DNA of 64,000 nucleotides, from the NCBI GenBank assembly GCA_001643675.2, contig LSRY02000040.1, positions 214,001 through 278,000 of the forward strand, written 5' to 3'. The position numbers and the translations under genes are program-made. Of this stretch, positions 34,567 to 45,004 are shown in pieces (the first letter of the stretch is position 1; each line of letters begins with the position of its first letter). A model generated the notes under the pieces. The model did not search any database. It had not been told where the DNA came from and saw only the letters and a program-made list of their open reading frames with translations. Source of the DNA: Monocercomonoides exilis (taxonomy: Eukaryota; Preaxostyla; Oxymonadida; Polymastigidae).

Positions 34567-36006
34567 TTAGCAAAAAGTGAGAAAATTAAAAGGTCTGAAC
34601 ATCAAAGAATAATAATCTTTTCCCATTAGCTTGCAATGGCTCAATCTGAACACGCTGTCTTCAAATCCTTCTTCTTCCATCTTTTCAAATGTCTTTCTTT
34701 TCAATTCTTTTCGTTTTGTTTTGGTAGTTTCTCCATCCGTCTTTTCTTTTATTCTTTTTGAAATATTCAAAAAGAAAAGCAAGCAATTCTCAATCATTTC
34801 ATCTTCCCAAGTTGATTGCTTCATTTCCTCCAAATAGAAATCAATTGCCCCATTTTTTAACAAACATTCAATTTTAACATTTCTATTTATTGCTGTATTT
34901 CTAAGTATATCGAAGCATCCATTGCAAATATCTTTGTGATTGTCCCTTGATGCTTGTAATACTTGAACAATGCAATTGATAAGTCCAGCAATTTCTTCGT
35001 TCCACAATTTGCACGAGGTAAAGTAAAAATCAATAACAAAGAACCATCTCTCGATAACAAGCACTTCCTTTGCTTCTTTTCCTCTTTCTTCTTTTCTCTT
35101 CCAATCCACACTCTTTGACAGATCTTCCAATGCTTTTGTTGCTTCTCTTCCAAAATGCAGCTCATTCACAATCATATCTTCCAAATTTCTATCTTTGGTA
35201 AATCTTTTTATCAAAAACTGCCAAGCAGACTGATAGGCGAGTCGTGTCAGATTCTGATGTTCCTGGTGATAATAAACAATCTCTTTGATTTCATTCAAAT
35301 GCAGTTCTCTTTTATTTTCCTATGAAAAAAAGGAGGAAAACACAATTCATCAATATCAAAATGGAAAAATGTTCTCAAACCCGATATCCGATTTTGCCCA
35401 AAGCCAGCAACGCCATTTCCACTTCCTTCTGAGCTTCTTCGGTCTCGTCTTTCTTCAATGCAACTTTCAGAAGGCAAGGAACAGCAATTGAAAGTAATTC
35501 ATATGAACACCTGTAGCTTAGCAAAGCATAACATTCACAAAGATCAAGCAGAAACTTTTCATTTTTTTCTTCTTTCTTCTTCTCATTTTCATCAATGATC
35601 ATCTCTCTCATTCTTTCGCTCAATGATGAATAATTAAAAGAATAAAATGAAATATGTTTCAGCTCTTTGCAATATCCAACATGCTTCAACAGCAAGATTG
35701 CATTTTCCATCGAAATATTCCTTTCTTTAATCATTTTATCTATTTTATTTAATTGTCCTATTGTGAAAATTGATTCAAATTCTTCTTCATCCATTTCATC
35801 AATTAATCCATTCATCTCTTCGATTTTCTGTTTTTGCTTATCTTTTCTGCGACGCTTAAGCTCATAAAACAATTCTGCAAATAGAATTCAAAATACAAAA
35901 AATCTTTAATTACCGTTTAATCCAAATAAATTCACAAACTCGAAAACTGCACTGTTTTGGTCATCATCTGTATTCTGTCTTCAGATATATCATTTGTCAA
36001 ACTCAT
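34567..36006 (-). CDS. Multigene-family helical protein, copy 1
   Basis: Three exons: 36006-35940, 35874-35381 and 35319-34567, with introns of 65 and 61 nt that both begin GTTTG. The product has 437 residues, ATG to TAA. It starts MSLTNDISEDRIQMMTKTVQ, then KQKIEEMNGLIDEMDEEEFE (about 35-55), LDLCECYALLSYRC (about 120), LNEIKEIVYYHQEHQNLTRL (about 195) and YQSAWQFLI, all strongly helical. It shares these blocks and the exon layout with the gene at 39070-40520. From memory this family is very large in the oxymonad Monocercomonoides; its function is unknown. Alpha-solenoid (armadillo-like) folding would fit the composition. No signal peptide, transmembrane segment or catalytic motif is visible. 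A second possible donor downstream (GTAATTAAAG) gives no usable start codon, so I preferred the 35939 donor. Confidence 0.75.
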
Positions 36007-39000
36007 TCTGCATGTTGCAAAAAATATTCAAAAACAAGGCAAAGCTTGACAAATAACAAAATAAAAGATAAATACACACATGGTTGATTATCTTGAAGTC
36101 CTAAAATGATCGCAACACAGACTGTTAAATTTTTGTTTATAAAAAGAAGGGCAAAAGAAAATGTGAAGAAGTTGCAAGGATCGGATGAATTAAACCAGAA
36201 ACAAAAATCTTTTGTTTCTTTTTGATCAAACCAAAAGATATTTCAGATGAAGAAATAGATTTCGTTTTTCTTTTTTCTTTTTGCAAATTGAGTTTGTTTT
36301 TTATTGGAATGAAATTGGGTATGCTTATTACACAGAAATGGAAATATACAGATAAAAATAAGAAGTCAAAAAGCTATCAAATTTCAAAAAAGAAAATTCT
36401 TTTTCGACAATTGACAAACAATATTCAGTTGAAAATAATGATTACAAATCATTGCATTCTCAATGAATTATATTTTCTTATTTTTCAATTTTCAGTTTTC
36501 ATTCAAGATGACTCATCGGATTATTGAAAGGGAAAAAAAGACAAAAAATAAAAAAGGAATTGTTGATTCAATTCCAAAATCAGTCAAACAGCAGAAGAAC
36601 ATTGAAAAATGGTTTTGAAGCGAAATGAACAAATAATGAAAATTCTTGAAGGTCATCTCCAACATCAAGGATGGCAGGACAAATAATTGGTGGAAAAGCA
36701 ACAATGAATGAAAAAGGCATTTTTCTTTTGTTTTCATCAAACGCTTTGAACATCAAATATCCAAATGACTTGGATTGAATGGAGATCAAATGAGAAATGT
36801 CGTGAAGGCAGCTGTGCAATGAGAAGCATTCAGGAAGCACAACAATTCAACAACATCTTTGGTTGTTCATCAAAAACCCAGAAAAAATGAATCAGAGAAT
36901 TCTGCTGCTCAGCCAAAAGAATGAAGAGAGCGGAAGGAAATTCAGATTCATTATACATACTTTTCTCTTCTTTGGAGCAAACCAAAAATTTGTTATTGGA
37001 CTTCAGTGGCTGATGAGAATGAATGGACAACCCTTTTTGAATCTCTCTTTAGCCCTGCCTTTTTCTCTTTTTCCACTGCAAACAGCACACTCAGTGAAAG
37101 AGGAAATACCTGTCTCTTCACTCATTTCTCATCTGACACTCTCAGGATGTTTCATCTTCTCCATTGGCTTCTCTGCAAAGAACATCTCTTGTCAAATCAT
37201 CATCCTCCTTTGTGGTTGCTGAACATGCTGAAAAGGCACGATAAACAACAACAGCTGCTTCAGTGGTGATTGAAGTAAAGTTGAGCATGTTTTGGGTGAA
37301 GCAAAAGAAAGAAATCTTTTTTGATGTGTTTCTTGATTTCTGTTTGTATTGATGGTGATCCAATGAAGGATCTCTCCTCATCATCAACTTCTTTCTTTTT
37401 CTTTTTCTCCTTTCCAGGCAATCTTCCTCATCACTTTCTCTTTCTTCTTTAACATTTCTTGAAACCAATTGGTCACTTTGTTATCAGGATTCTGTTGCCT
37501 TCCTCGCTGGATTCTTCAAAGAAGTTGGAGAAGAAGAAAAAGAAGGAGAAGAAACATTCAAAGCAATTGTTGTTGATGAAGAAGGAGAAAAGAAATATGA
37601 ATTTCATCTGTTTTGAATGAACAGTTTTGAATGAAGGAGAAGAAACAGAAGAGGATTTCCTTTGTCTTTTTTCTTTCTTCTTCAATGTTTCCTTTCAAAC
37701 AGAAGGATATAATTCCATTTAAAGATTTTGGAAAGAACAACACTGCTCCCCTAAATTTCAGAGGAAGAAGATGTTTTGATTGAAATTCTTATGCTTTGTT
37801 TGATGAAGACAGTGATGCAAAAGAAGAGGAAGCAAATGTTGATGTTGAAGCCTGTGTCTATCTGTCTGAATGAAGTGCAAATATGATATTTTTTCCGAAT
37901 AAATTCTTTCATTCAAACACTTCTTCAGTTTATTTCCCCTCTCTCCCAGCTCATTTAGCCTTTCATCTCAGAATTTCTCTCTCAATCTTTCTCTTTGTCC
38001 CATTCAAACAACCATCTCCATTCATTCAATATCTCATTCTTTTCTTTTCTTCAATTCAACCCACTTCATCACCCATCTTATCAACAACATCATCATAGTT
38101 CTATTTCGACAAAGAAGACAACACACAACTCAGATGAATTGGGATTGAGTCACTTTCAGATGATGGATGGAATGGAAGGGAAGGGCAATGAAACAAAAAT
38201 TGGATGAATTTCAAATGAAGATTTCTGAGCAAAAGAGAAAGAGAATGAGAAAAAAGAATTCAATTGAGATTGACTTGTTTCAGTCAAGCAGTTTTTGAAT
38301 AAGATTTTCATTCTTTTTCTTCTTTGTCGTCAGATTTATTTCTGCTTTATTTTGCACAAAAGAAGTTGATAACAGGTTTCTTCAAAAACATTTCATTTCT
38401 TTTATATTCTTCTCCTTCGCCTTTTCTTTTTCATTAAAAATTAAATCAGAAAGAGAACAAGTTAAAGAGTTCAAAGGCTTCAAGAGGAAAAAACTGAACA
38501 ATTGAATACATTGTTATAAATATGAATCTTGTTGAAGAAGGTGGATGGCAATGATCAATTCAACGAAGATTCTTGATGGAACTTATTTAAAAGAAAAGAA
38601 TATCATATTTTTTCATTTTTCAAAAAAGGGAAATAATAACCATATTTTAATTCATTCAATTCTTGTTTTCCTCCCATTTTGTGAAAAATAAAAAAGAAAA
38701 GATAATTCAATTTAAGAGTTTCATTTTTAATTGAAAAGAATTTCTTTAAGCATTCACAAAATAATCAGACAATATATTAAGCAATCTAATGAAAATTATC
38801 AACTGAAAAAGGCTGCAATTAACTGTTTGCGGATTAAAGGAATAATCAAAAAAGAAAAAAAAAGCACAGAGAATATCAAAATGTTTGGAATCTCATTTCT
38901 TCAAAGATTAACTGAACAGTCAGAAGCAGATAACACAGATAAAAATATTTTTGTTTTTGAACAAAAAACTGTTAAAGTTATGTTGGACCACCAATCAATC

Positions 39001-39069
39001 AAATCAAAAATAAATAATTTAATAAATAAAAATAATTAAATATTTGAAAACAAAGTGAGTTTCATTTTC
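36007..39069. other. 3 kb without a supported gene
   Basis: AT-rich with scattered coding-like patches on both strands (for example 37006-37269 plus, 37142-37468 minus), all short and interrupted. A 102-codon plus-strand frame at 38731-39039 (MKRISLSIHKIIRQYIKQSN start) is Lys/Ile-rich as expected for AT-rich DNA and has no recognised domain. The stretch may be relics of genes lying between the two paralogs. Confidence 0.4.
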
Positions 39070-40520
39070 TCAAATATTCAAAAAATAATCTGTAATTCTC
39101 AATGATATTTTTGGATAGAATTTTTTGTTTAAAAAATCAAACATTTCATGAAAACTCTCAATGCAATCTTCGTATCCTTCTTCCTCCATCTGTTCAAATA
39201 TCTTTCTTTTCAATTCTTTTCGTTTTGTTTCGAACATTTCATCATTCTCCTCCTCTTTCAGTCTTTCCGAAATTGAAAAACAGAATCTCAAACAATGATA
39301 TACCATTTCGTTATTCAATGTTGATGGGTGAATCTCCTCCAGAATAACTTCAACAGCTCTGCTCTTTAATAAGATATCTTCATACTCAACTCCGTTTCTT
39401 GCTGCAATTATTAATGCACCAACACTTTCATTGCGTATGATTTGGCATCTACCCCTTGCTGCTTGAAACACCTGAACAAGGCTGGCTATCAGTCCAGCAA
39501 GTTCTTCGTTCCACAATTCGCACGAGGTTAAGTAATTATCAATATTACAGAGCCATCTCCTGATAATATGCACTTCTATTCTTCCATTTTCTTCTTCTTT
39601 TCTATTCCAACCCACACTCTTTGACAGATCTTCCAGCTCTCTTGCTGCCTCTTTCGAAAAATGTAGTTCATTTGTAATTACTTCCTCAAGACTTTCATCT
39701 TGGAGTAATTGATGAATCAAAAACTGCCAAGCAGACTGATAGGCAAGTCGTGTCAGATTCTGATGTTCCTGATGATATTCGATGATTTCTTTGATTTCAT
39801 GCAGATATGGTTCTTTATCAATGCTCTGTTCAAAAAATTAAAAAAAAGCACAAATATCAAAAATAATGTTTGTTGATCTCATACATAATATCCTGGAATG
39901 TGACTTAATGCAAACAAAGGCATTTCCACTTCCTTTTGAGTCTCCTCGTTTTCCTCTTTCTTCAATGCAACTTTCAGAAGGCGAGTCACAACAATTGAAA
40001 GCAATTTTTTTGGAATGCTTCCTTCAATCAGCAAAGCAAAACATTCACAAAGATCAGTCAGAAACTGTTCATTCTTTTCTTCTTTTTTCTTCTCATTTTC
40101 ATCAATTATCTTTTCCTCAAATCTATCCCTCAACGAACATGTATCAAAACAAAATAAGAAAAAGAATTTTAATGCACTGAAATATCCAATGTGCATCAGT
40201 AATAAAATTGCGTTTCCCCATGATAATGCCTTTTCTTCAATCATTTTATCTATTTTATTTAATTGTTCAATTGTGAAAACAGATTTGAATCCTTTTTCAT
40301 CCATTTCATCAACTAATCCATTCATTTCCTCAATTTTCTGTTTCTGTTCATCTTCTCTGCGATGCTCCAGTTCACAAAACAATTCTGCAAATAGAATTCA
40401 AAAAACAAAAAATCTTAAAGAATTTAAACGATGCAATATTTGCGTACCATTGAAGTTATTTGTGATGCACACATCCTGTATTTTTCGCTCATGTCGTTCA
40501 AAAGACTTCACATTTTTCAT
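39070..40520 (-). CDS. Multigene-family helical protein, copy 2
   Basis: Three exons: 40520-40448, 40384-39885 and 39825-39070, with introns of 63 and 59 nt (donors GTACG and GTATG). The product has 442 residues, ATG to TGA. It is a paralog of the gene at 34567-36006. Shared blocks include KQKIEEMNGLVDEMDE, LTDLCECFALL, YHQEHQNLTRLAYQSAWQFL, CELWNEELAGL and KRKELKRKIFEQMEEEGYED. Both intron positions match the paralog. The two N-termini differ (here MKNVKSFERHERKIQD), so the first exon is the fastest-changing part. Function unknown; mostly alpha-helical. Same strand as copy 1 and about 3 kb away, consistent with local duplication. Confidence 0.75.
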
Positions 40521-41199
40521 CTTTCCACATGAAAAAAGAAAACAAAGCCAAGAAAAATTGATGTAAAATTGAAAAACGAAATAATCAATAAAAAGGTTAT
40601 CAGTGCTCACGCTGTTCTTTTTGAATGATTGCAATGCACAAAAAATTTCAAAAAAAATCTTGAACCTTTTCTAATTGCTATAACGGATGCTTTGATCATA
40701 AACAAATTTTCACACACTTTTTTTCTTATTGAACGATTTGACATCATTTAATGCAGTTCGTTACCTCAAAGTTAATCATCTGAAGAGAACAAAGACAATT
40801 TCAAATTCGCTTTTGAATGAAAAATCGAAATGATTTGTTGATTGAACTTTGGATCATAATCTTTCGAGAAAGATGAAGCAATCAAAGAACTTTTCAACAA
40901 TTTTAAATCTTCATCTTCCAAGCATTTCTTATGTTTAAAACAAGAATTCCTTAAAGTTAATGTATTTCACCTTCATTGTTAATGTTTGATTGATATTTTG
41001 AGAAAATATTTCTGATGAAGTTATTTCACTCATAAAGAATGAAAACACATTTAGAAAAATAAAATTTCACAGACGTCAAAAATTAAAGATAAAGAAAAAT
41101 AATTGCAGTCAGTTAGCAAAATATATTTAATTTAAGATAATTTTTTTGTATTTAAAAGTACAAATGAAATTTCAAATTTTAAAAGAAAATAAAAATTAC
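40521..41199. other. AT-rich intergenic gap
   Basis: Between the 5' end of paralog copy 2 and the tRNA gene. No frame, repeat or RNA structure was recognised. Confidence 0.5.
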
Positions 41200-41270
41200 G
41201 TCCACTCCGGGAATTGAACCCGGGCCATGAGAGTGACAGTCTCATATTCTACCGACTATACTAAGCGGAC
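41200..41270 (-). tRNA. tRNA-Asp (GTC)
   Basis: The minus strand folds as a tRNA. The 7-bp acceptor stem GTCCGCT/AGTGGAC has one G-U pair. A D arm begins TAGTATAGTCGG. The anticodon stem TGAGA/TCTCA holds loop CTGTCAC with anticodon GTC. The T arm is CCGGG-TTCAATT-CCCGG, a strong B box. It is 71 nt with no intron and CCA is not encoded. The D stem is weak but like that of other eukaryotic tRNA-Asp genes. A pogo-like element starts 9 bp upstream of the tRNA 5' end. Confidence 0.88.
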
Positions 41271-41279
41271 TTGCATATA

Positions 41280-42926
41280 GTCGGGGAGGAAACCCGGGCC
41301 AGGGAGGAAACTCGGGCCTCACCCATAGTTTGATATTTGTGATCTCTAATGAAAAAAACAATTAATTCTGCATCAAGACTTTGCGCAACTGCTGAAATTC
41401 GTGAGTTAAAAGATGCACACTTGAAGGCAATTTACTTACACAACATCCTGAACATTCCAACGAGAGAAATTGCCCGAAGCCAGGTACTTTCTCGCTCTTC
41501 AGTGCAAAGAGCTCTCGCCGCAGAAAAAAAAAGGAATACACCTGGAAAATCTGGAAGACCAACTCTATTTGACAATTCGGACGAACAGTATTTAACAACA
41601 GTGATAATTCATGATGCAGAGCATGGAACGTTTCATTCAAAAATGGAAATTACACAAATGGTTTGTATTTCGCTAATTATTATTTGTTTTATTTTTTTTT
41701 ATAATTCAGGCTAATGATTTGCTAAAAACAAAGAGAAAAGAAGGAGATGAAGTCAAAACGGTTGACAAACATTGGGTGAAGCGATTTTTGAAAAGGCATA
41801 TTGAAATTAGTCTTGCGAAACCAATTGCTTTGCCTTTAGGGAGAGCAGCCCACACTTCGAAATATTCAATCGTCCCCTTCTTTGACGAAGTGAAGAAATT
41901 GTTTGAAAGTGTCAATCCAATTCCACAGCTATTGTTAAACTTAGATGAAACTTCCACTTTTTCATCCAAACAACAACCTGAACTTGTTGCTTCTTCATCC
42001 TCAACGCCTTCTGCAGTTGTTCCTGAAGTTCACTTGCCAACTTCGACTTCAATAATCTTCATGACAAGTGCAGACGGGTGTCGATATTTGACACCCATAT
42101 TAATTCCATTTTCAACGCTTCCAGAAGAATACAAGCTAGGAACAACTTCGCACGAAGTGTTCATTCCTTCTTTATCTGATCATGTGACATCAGCAATTTT
42201 TTTGGACATGTTCAAAAAGTGCGTAATCACAGAAATTAGAAACAAAAGAATTGTAGTGGGAAAGAGAGAAAAGCATGCCGTCCTCATTATGGACGGTGGA
42301 GTGGGACATTTTCAGCCAGAAATTCTTCAATTATGCAAGGATAATTTAATTGATCTTGTAAAACTTCCATCACATACTTCACACATTTTGCAGCCTAATG
42401 ATCAATACATCTTCGCAAGTATGAAAAGGGTGATCGGAAAAGCCAAAAAAAGCGGAACAACAACCTCAGCATCATCAAAGAGAGAAATATTTATTGAAAT
42501 CCTAAGAAATGGACTTGCAGCCGCTTCGTATCCAGAAACTATAAAATCTTCTTGGAAAAGCACAGGGTTATGGCCATTTAACCCAGAGAAGATTTTATCA
42601 AATCTTCCTGATAATCCTCCAGAATGGGCATTACCTGGCGTTGAACCCAAATCTGCACCAATGGGATCTTCATTTGGAGCTGTTTATTATTCTTCTGATG
42701 ATTTATCTGATTTGTTCTGAAGACATTTTATTTTTTATTCCATATCATTGCAGCTTTTTTGGAATGCACAGCTTTTTCATTATAGTTAAATATCTTTATC
42801 TTTACTGTTTTTCTTTGTTTCAGTTCATGAAATGAAATACAAACACAAAAAAAGGAAAAATAAAAAAATTCCCATTTTAATATCTATGGCCCGGGTTTCC
42901 TCCCCGGCCCGGGTTTAGTCCCCCAC
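41280..42926 (+). mobile_element. pogo-like element 1 (GGGGAGGAAACC TIR)
   Basis: TIRs of 39 bp at 41280-41318 and 42888-42926 differ at five positions. Each contains the motif GGGGAGGAAACCCGGGCC or a close variant twice in tandem. TA flanks both sides (41278-41279 and 42927-42928). The 1,647-bp element holds one two-exon transposase. It sits between tRNA-Asp and element 2. Confidence 0.92.
41349..42720 (+). CDS. pogo-like DDE transposase of element 1
   Basis: Exons 41349-41660 (104 codons) and 41710-42720 with a 49-nt phase-0 intron GTTTGTATTT...ATAATTCAG; 440 residues. The N-terminus has a psq/CENP-B-like helix-turn-helix (IPTREIARSQVLSRSSVQRA) and the basic GRPTLF linker. After the intron come VDKHWVKRFLKRH, then the catalytic domain with LNLDETSTF, LIMDGGVGHF and HILQPNDQYIFASMKR, giving Asp-Asp-Asp with 35 residues between the last two. 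SSWKSTGLWPFNPEKIL near the end is the conserved C-terminal block of the DDE_1 superfamily. It is shorter than the element at 26.3 kb because it lacks the charged tail. The frame is intact, so it may be functional. Confidence 0.92.
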
Positions 42927-42930
42927 TATA

Positions 42931-44585
42931 GTTGAGGAGTTAACCCGCTCAGGGGAGTTAACCCGCTCAGATGATCAAAAATCAACCCATTCTTTGTTTG
43001 GGAAAAAATGTCAAAGATTGAGAAAGAGATCCACAGAATTGCAGCATCCAGCGAAGCAAGGCTACTGGAAACTCCTCACGAGAAAGGTCTTCACTTGCAT
43101 CTTGTTTGCGGATTCAAAAAGGCTGAAATTGAACAAGCAAATATTGTTTCCAGACATTTTCTAAAAAGAGCAGAAAAAGCTCAGAAGGAGAATCGCGTTG
43201 TTGGAAAACCCGGGAGACCTTTTCTTTTTTCAAAAACAGACGAACAAAGGTCAATTGTCAGATTGGAAGTCGATGCAGATAAAGGAATTTTCCATTCAAT
43301 GAGAGATATAGCGGAAATGGTTTGTAAGCATTCGAATTATTGTATTTTTAATTTTTTATTATTTGCAGGCAAATGAAATTAGAAGAGGAAAAAGTACTGA
43401 TGAAGAAGAAGTCAAATCTGTAGACTAACACTGGCCAAAGAGATTTATTGAAAGATATCCAAAACTTGCTTTGAAAAAAGCAACAAAGTTACCAATAGGC
43501 CGTGCTGCACATAATTCGAAGCAAACTATAGGTCCCTTTTTTGATAAAATTGCAAAGTTCTTTTCCGAAGTGAAAATTGCACCTCAATTGTTGTTCAATT
43601 TGGATGAAACATCAACTGTATTTTCAAAATCTTCAGAAGATGTCGTGGTTCCGTCTTCTTCTTCAGTTCAGCCAATCATTCCAGAGCCTTCATTGCCAAA
43701 TTCAACATGTATAGTTTTTCTCACAAGCGCAGATGGAGTGAGATATTTAACTCCAATTCTTATTCCATATTCGACAATTCCAAAAGAATATGTTGAAGCT
43801 ACAACAGAAAATGAGGTGTTCATACAATGTTCAACTGGACACATGACAACTGCATGCTTTCTGGATGTATTTCAAAAAGCAATCCTTCCGAGCATAAACA
43901 AAAAGCGAATTGCCATAGGACTACAACGCAATCACGCGGCTTTGGTGATGGATGGAGGAACAGGGCATTTTTCCACAGAGATCGTTAAATTATGCAAAGA
44001 TAATTTAATCGATCTTATCCAACTCCCCTCGCACACCTCTCACTTGCTACAACCCAATGATCAGTACATTTTTGCCAACATGAAAAAATGTTTCAAAAAG
44101 TCAACTGAATGTGGGAAAACAAACACGGCTAGCGAAAGAAGAAAAGAATTTATTTCTGTTTTAAAGGAAGCAATTGCAATGGCTTCGTTTCCATCTACAA
44201 TAAAAGCCAGCTGGAGAGTGACAGGCCTTCATCCATTAAATCCAGATGCTGTTCTTGCTCAACTGCCAGAGAAGCCTCCAGAATGGGCAGAAATTGCTTC
44301 ATCATCGAACAGGGCACCGGAAGGAGCAATGTCTGGGAAAATTTTGCTCAGTTCTGATGATTTGTCTGATATTGGAATATGATAGAGTTTTTCTTTTTTT
44401 TTATCCTCTGTTTATAATTTTTCAACCTTTTTTAGATTTTTTCCACAAATATTCTGCTATAATGTTACAACTAACGATTTTAGTTTGTTTTCGAAGAGAA
44501 AAATGAAAACTGCTGAAGGAAAAATGTTTTAACTTCTGTGATCATCTGAGCGGGTTAACTCCCCTGAGCGGGTTAACTCCTCGAC
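42931..44585 (+). mobile_element. pogo-like element 2 (GGAGTTAACCCGCTCAG TIR)
   Basis: TIRs of 46 bp at 42931-42976 and 44540-44585 have a single mismatch. Each contains GGAGTTAACCCGCTCAG (second unit GGGAGTTAACCCGCTCAG) twice in tandem. TA flanks at 42929-42930 and 44586-44587. It starts only 4 bp (TATA) after element 1. The better-preserved TIRs suggest a younger insertion than element 1. Confidence 0.93.
43008..44382 (+). pseudogene. Transposase of element 2 with one nonsense codon
   Basis: Exon 1 43008-43319 and exon 2 43369-44382, with a 49-nt intron GTTTGTAAGC...TATTTGCAG. Exon 1 has exactly the same length as in element 1. The catalytic residues are present: FNLDETSTVF, LVMDGGTGHF and HLLQPNDQYIFANMKK (35 residues between the last two Asp). 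The only visible lesion is TAA at 43426-43428, where element 1 has a Lys codon in the VDKHW block. Readthrough or re-initiation downstream could still give a catalytic domain without the DNA-binding exon. The rest of the frame is open to TGA 44382. Confidence 0.85.
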
Positions 44586-45004
44586 TACAAGACAGACGTT
44601 AAAATAATTGAACGGGTCAATTCGAATTGATTAAGTCAAAACTTTTTTTTGTTTATTGAAACGGTATTGACTCTGTCAATTCTGTTATATATATATTTTT
44701 GATCACTGTTTTTCTTTTTTTATTATGGAAACATTTTGATCCGATTTTTTAACATGTTTCATGAAACTTAATGTTTAGAACAAATTGAATGAAAAACGTA
44801 ACTGTGTGTGTTTTGTTATTAATTATTTTTTTGATTGTGCATGGTTTTTTTTTTCGATCAAACAATATTATTATGATCCTAATAGTTGGGGAAAAAACCA
44901 ACTTCAGGGAAAAAACCTGTGCACAAGGGTTTAAACAATATTTTTTGGAAAATATATATTTGAAATTTGGTTTATATGTGAAAAAGAAATGTGTATTGAG
45001 GTGA

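Noticed and set aside
38731-39039. 102-codon plus-strand frame as a gene
   Set aside because: Lys/Ile/Asn-rich composition expected from AT-rich DNA, no homology recognised, no supporting context.
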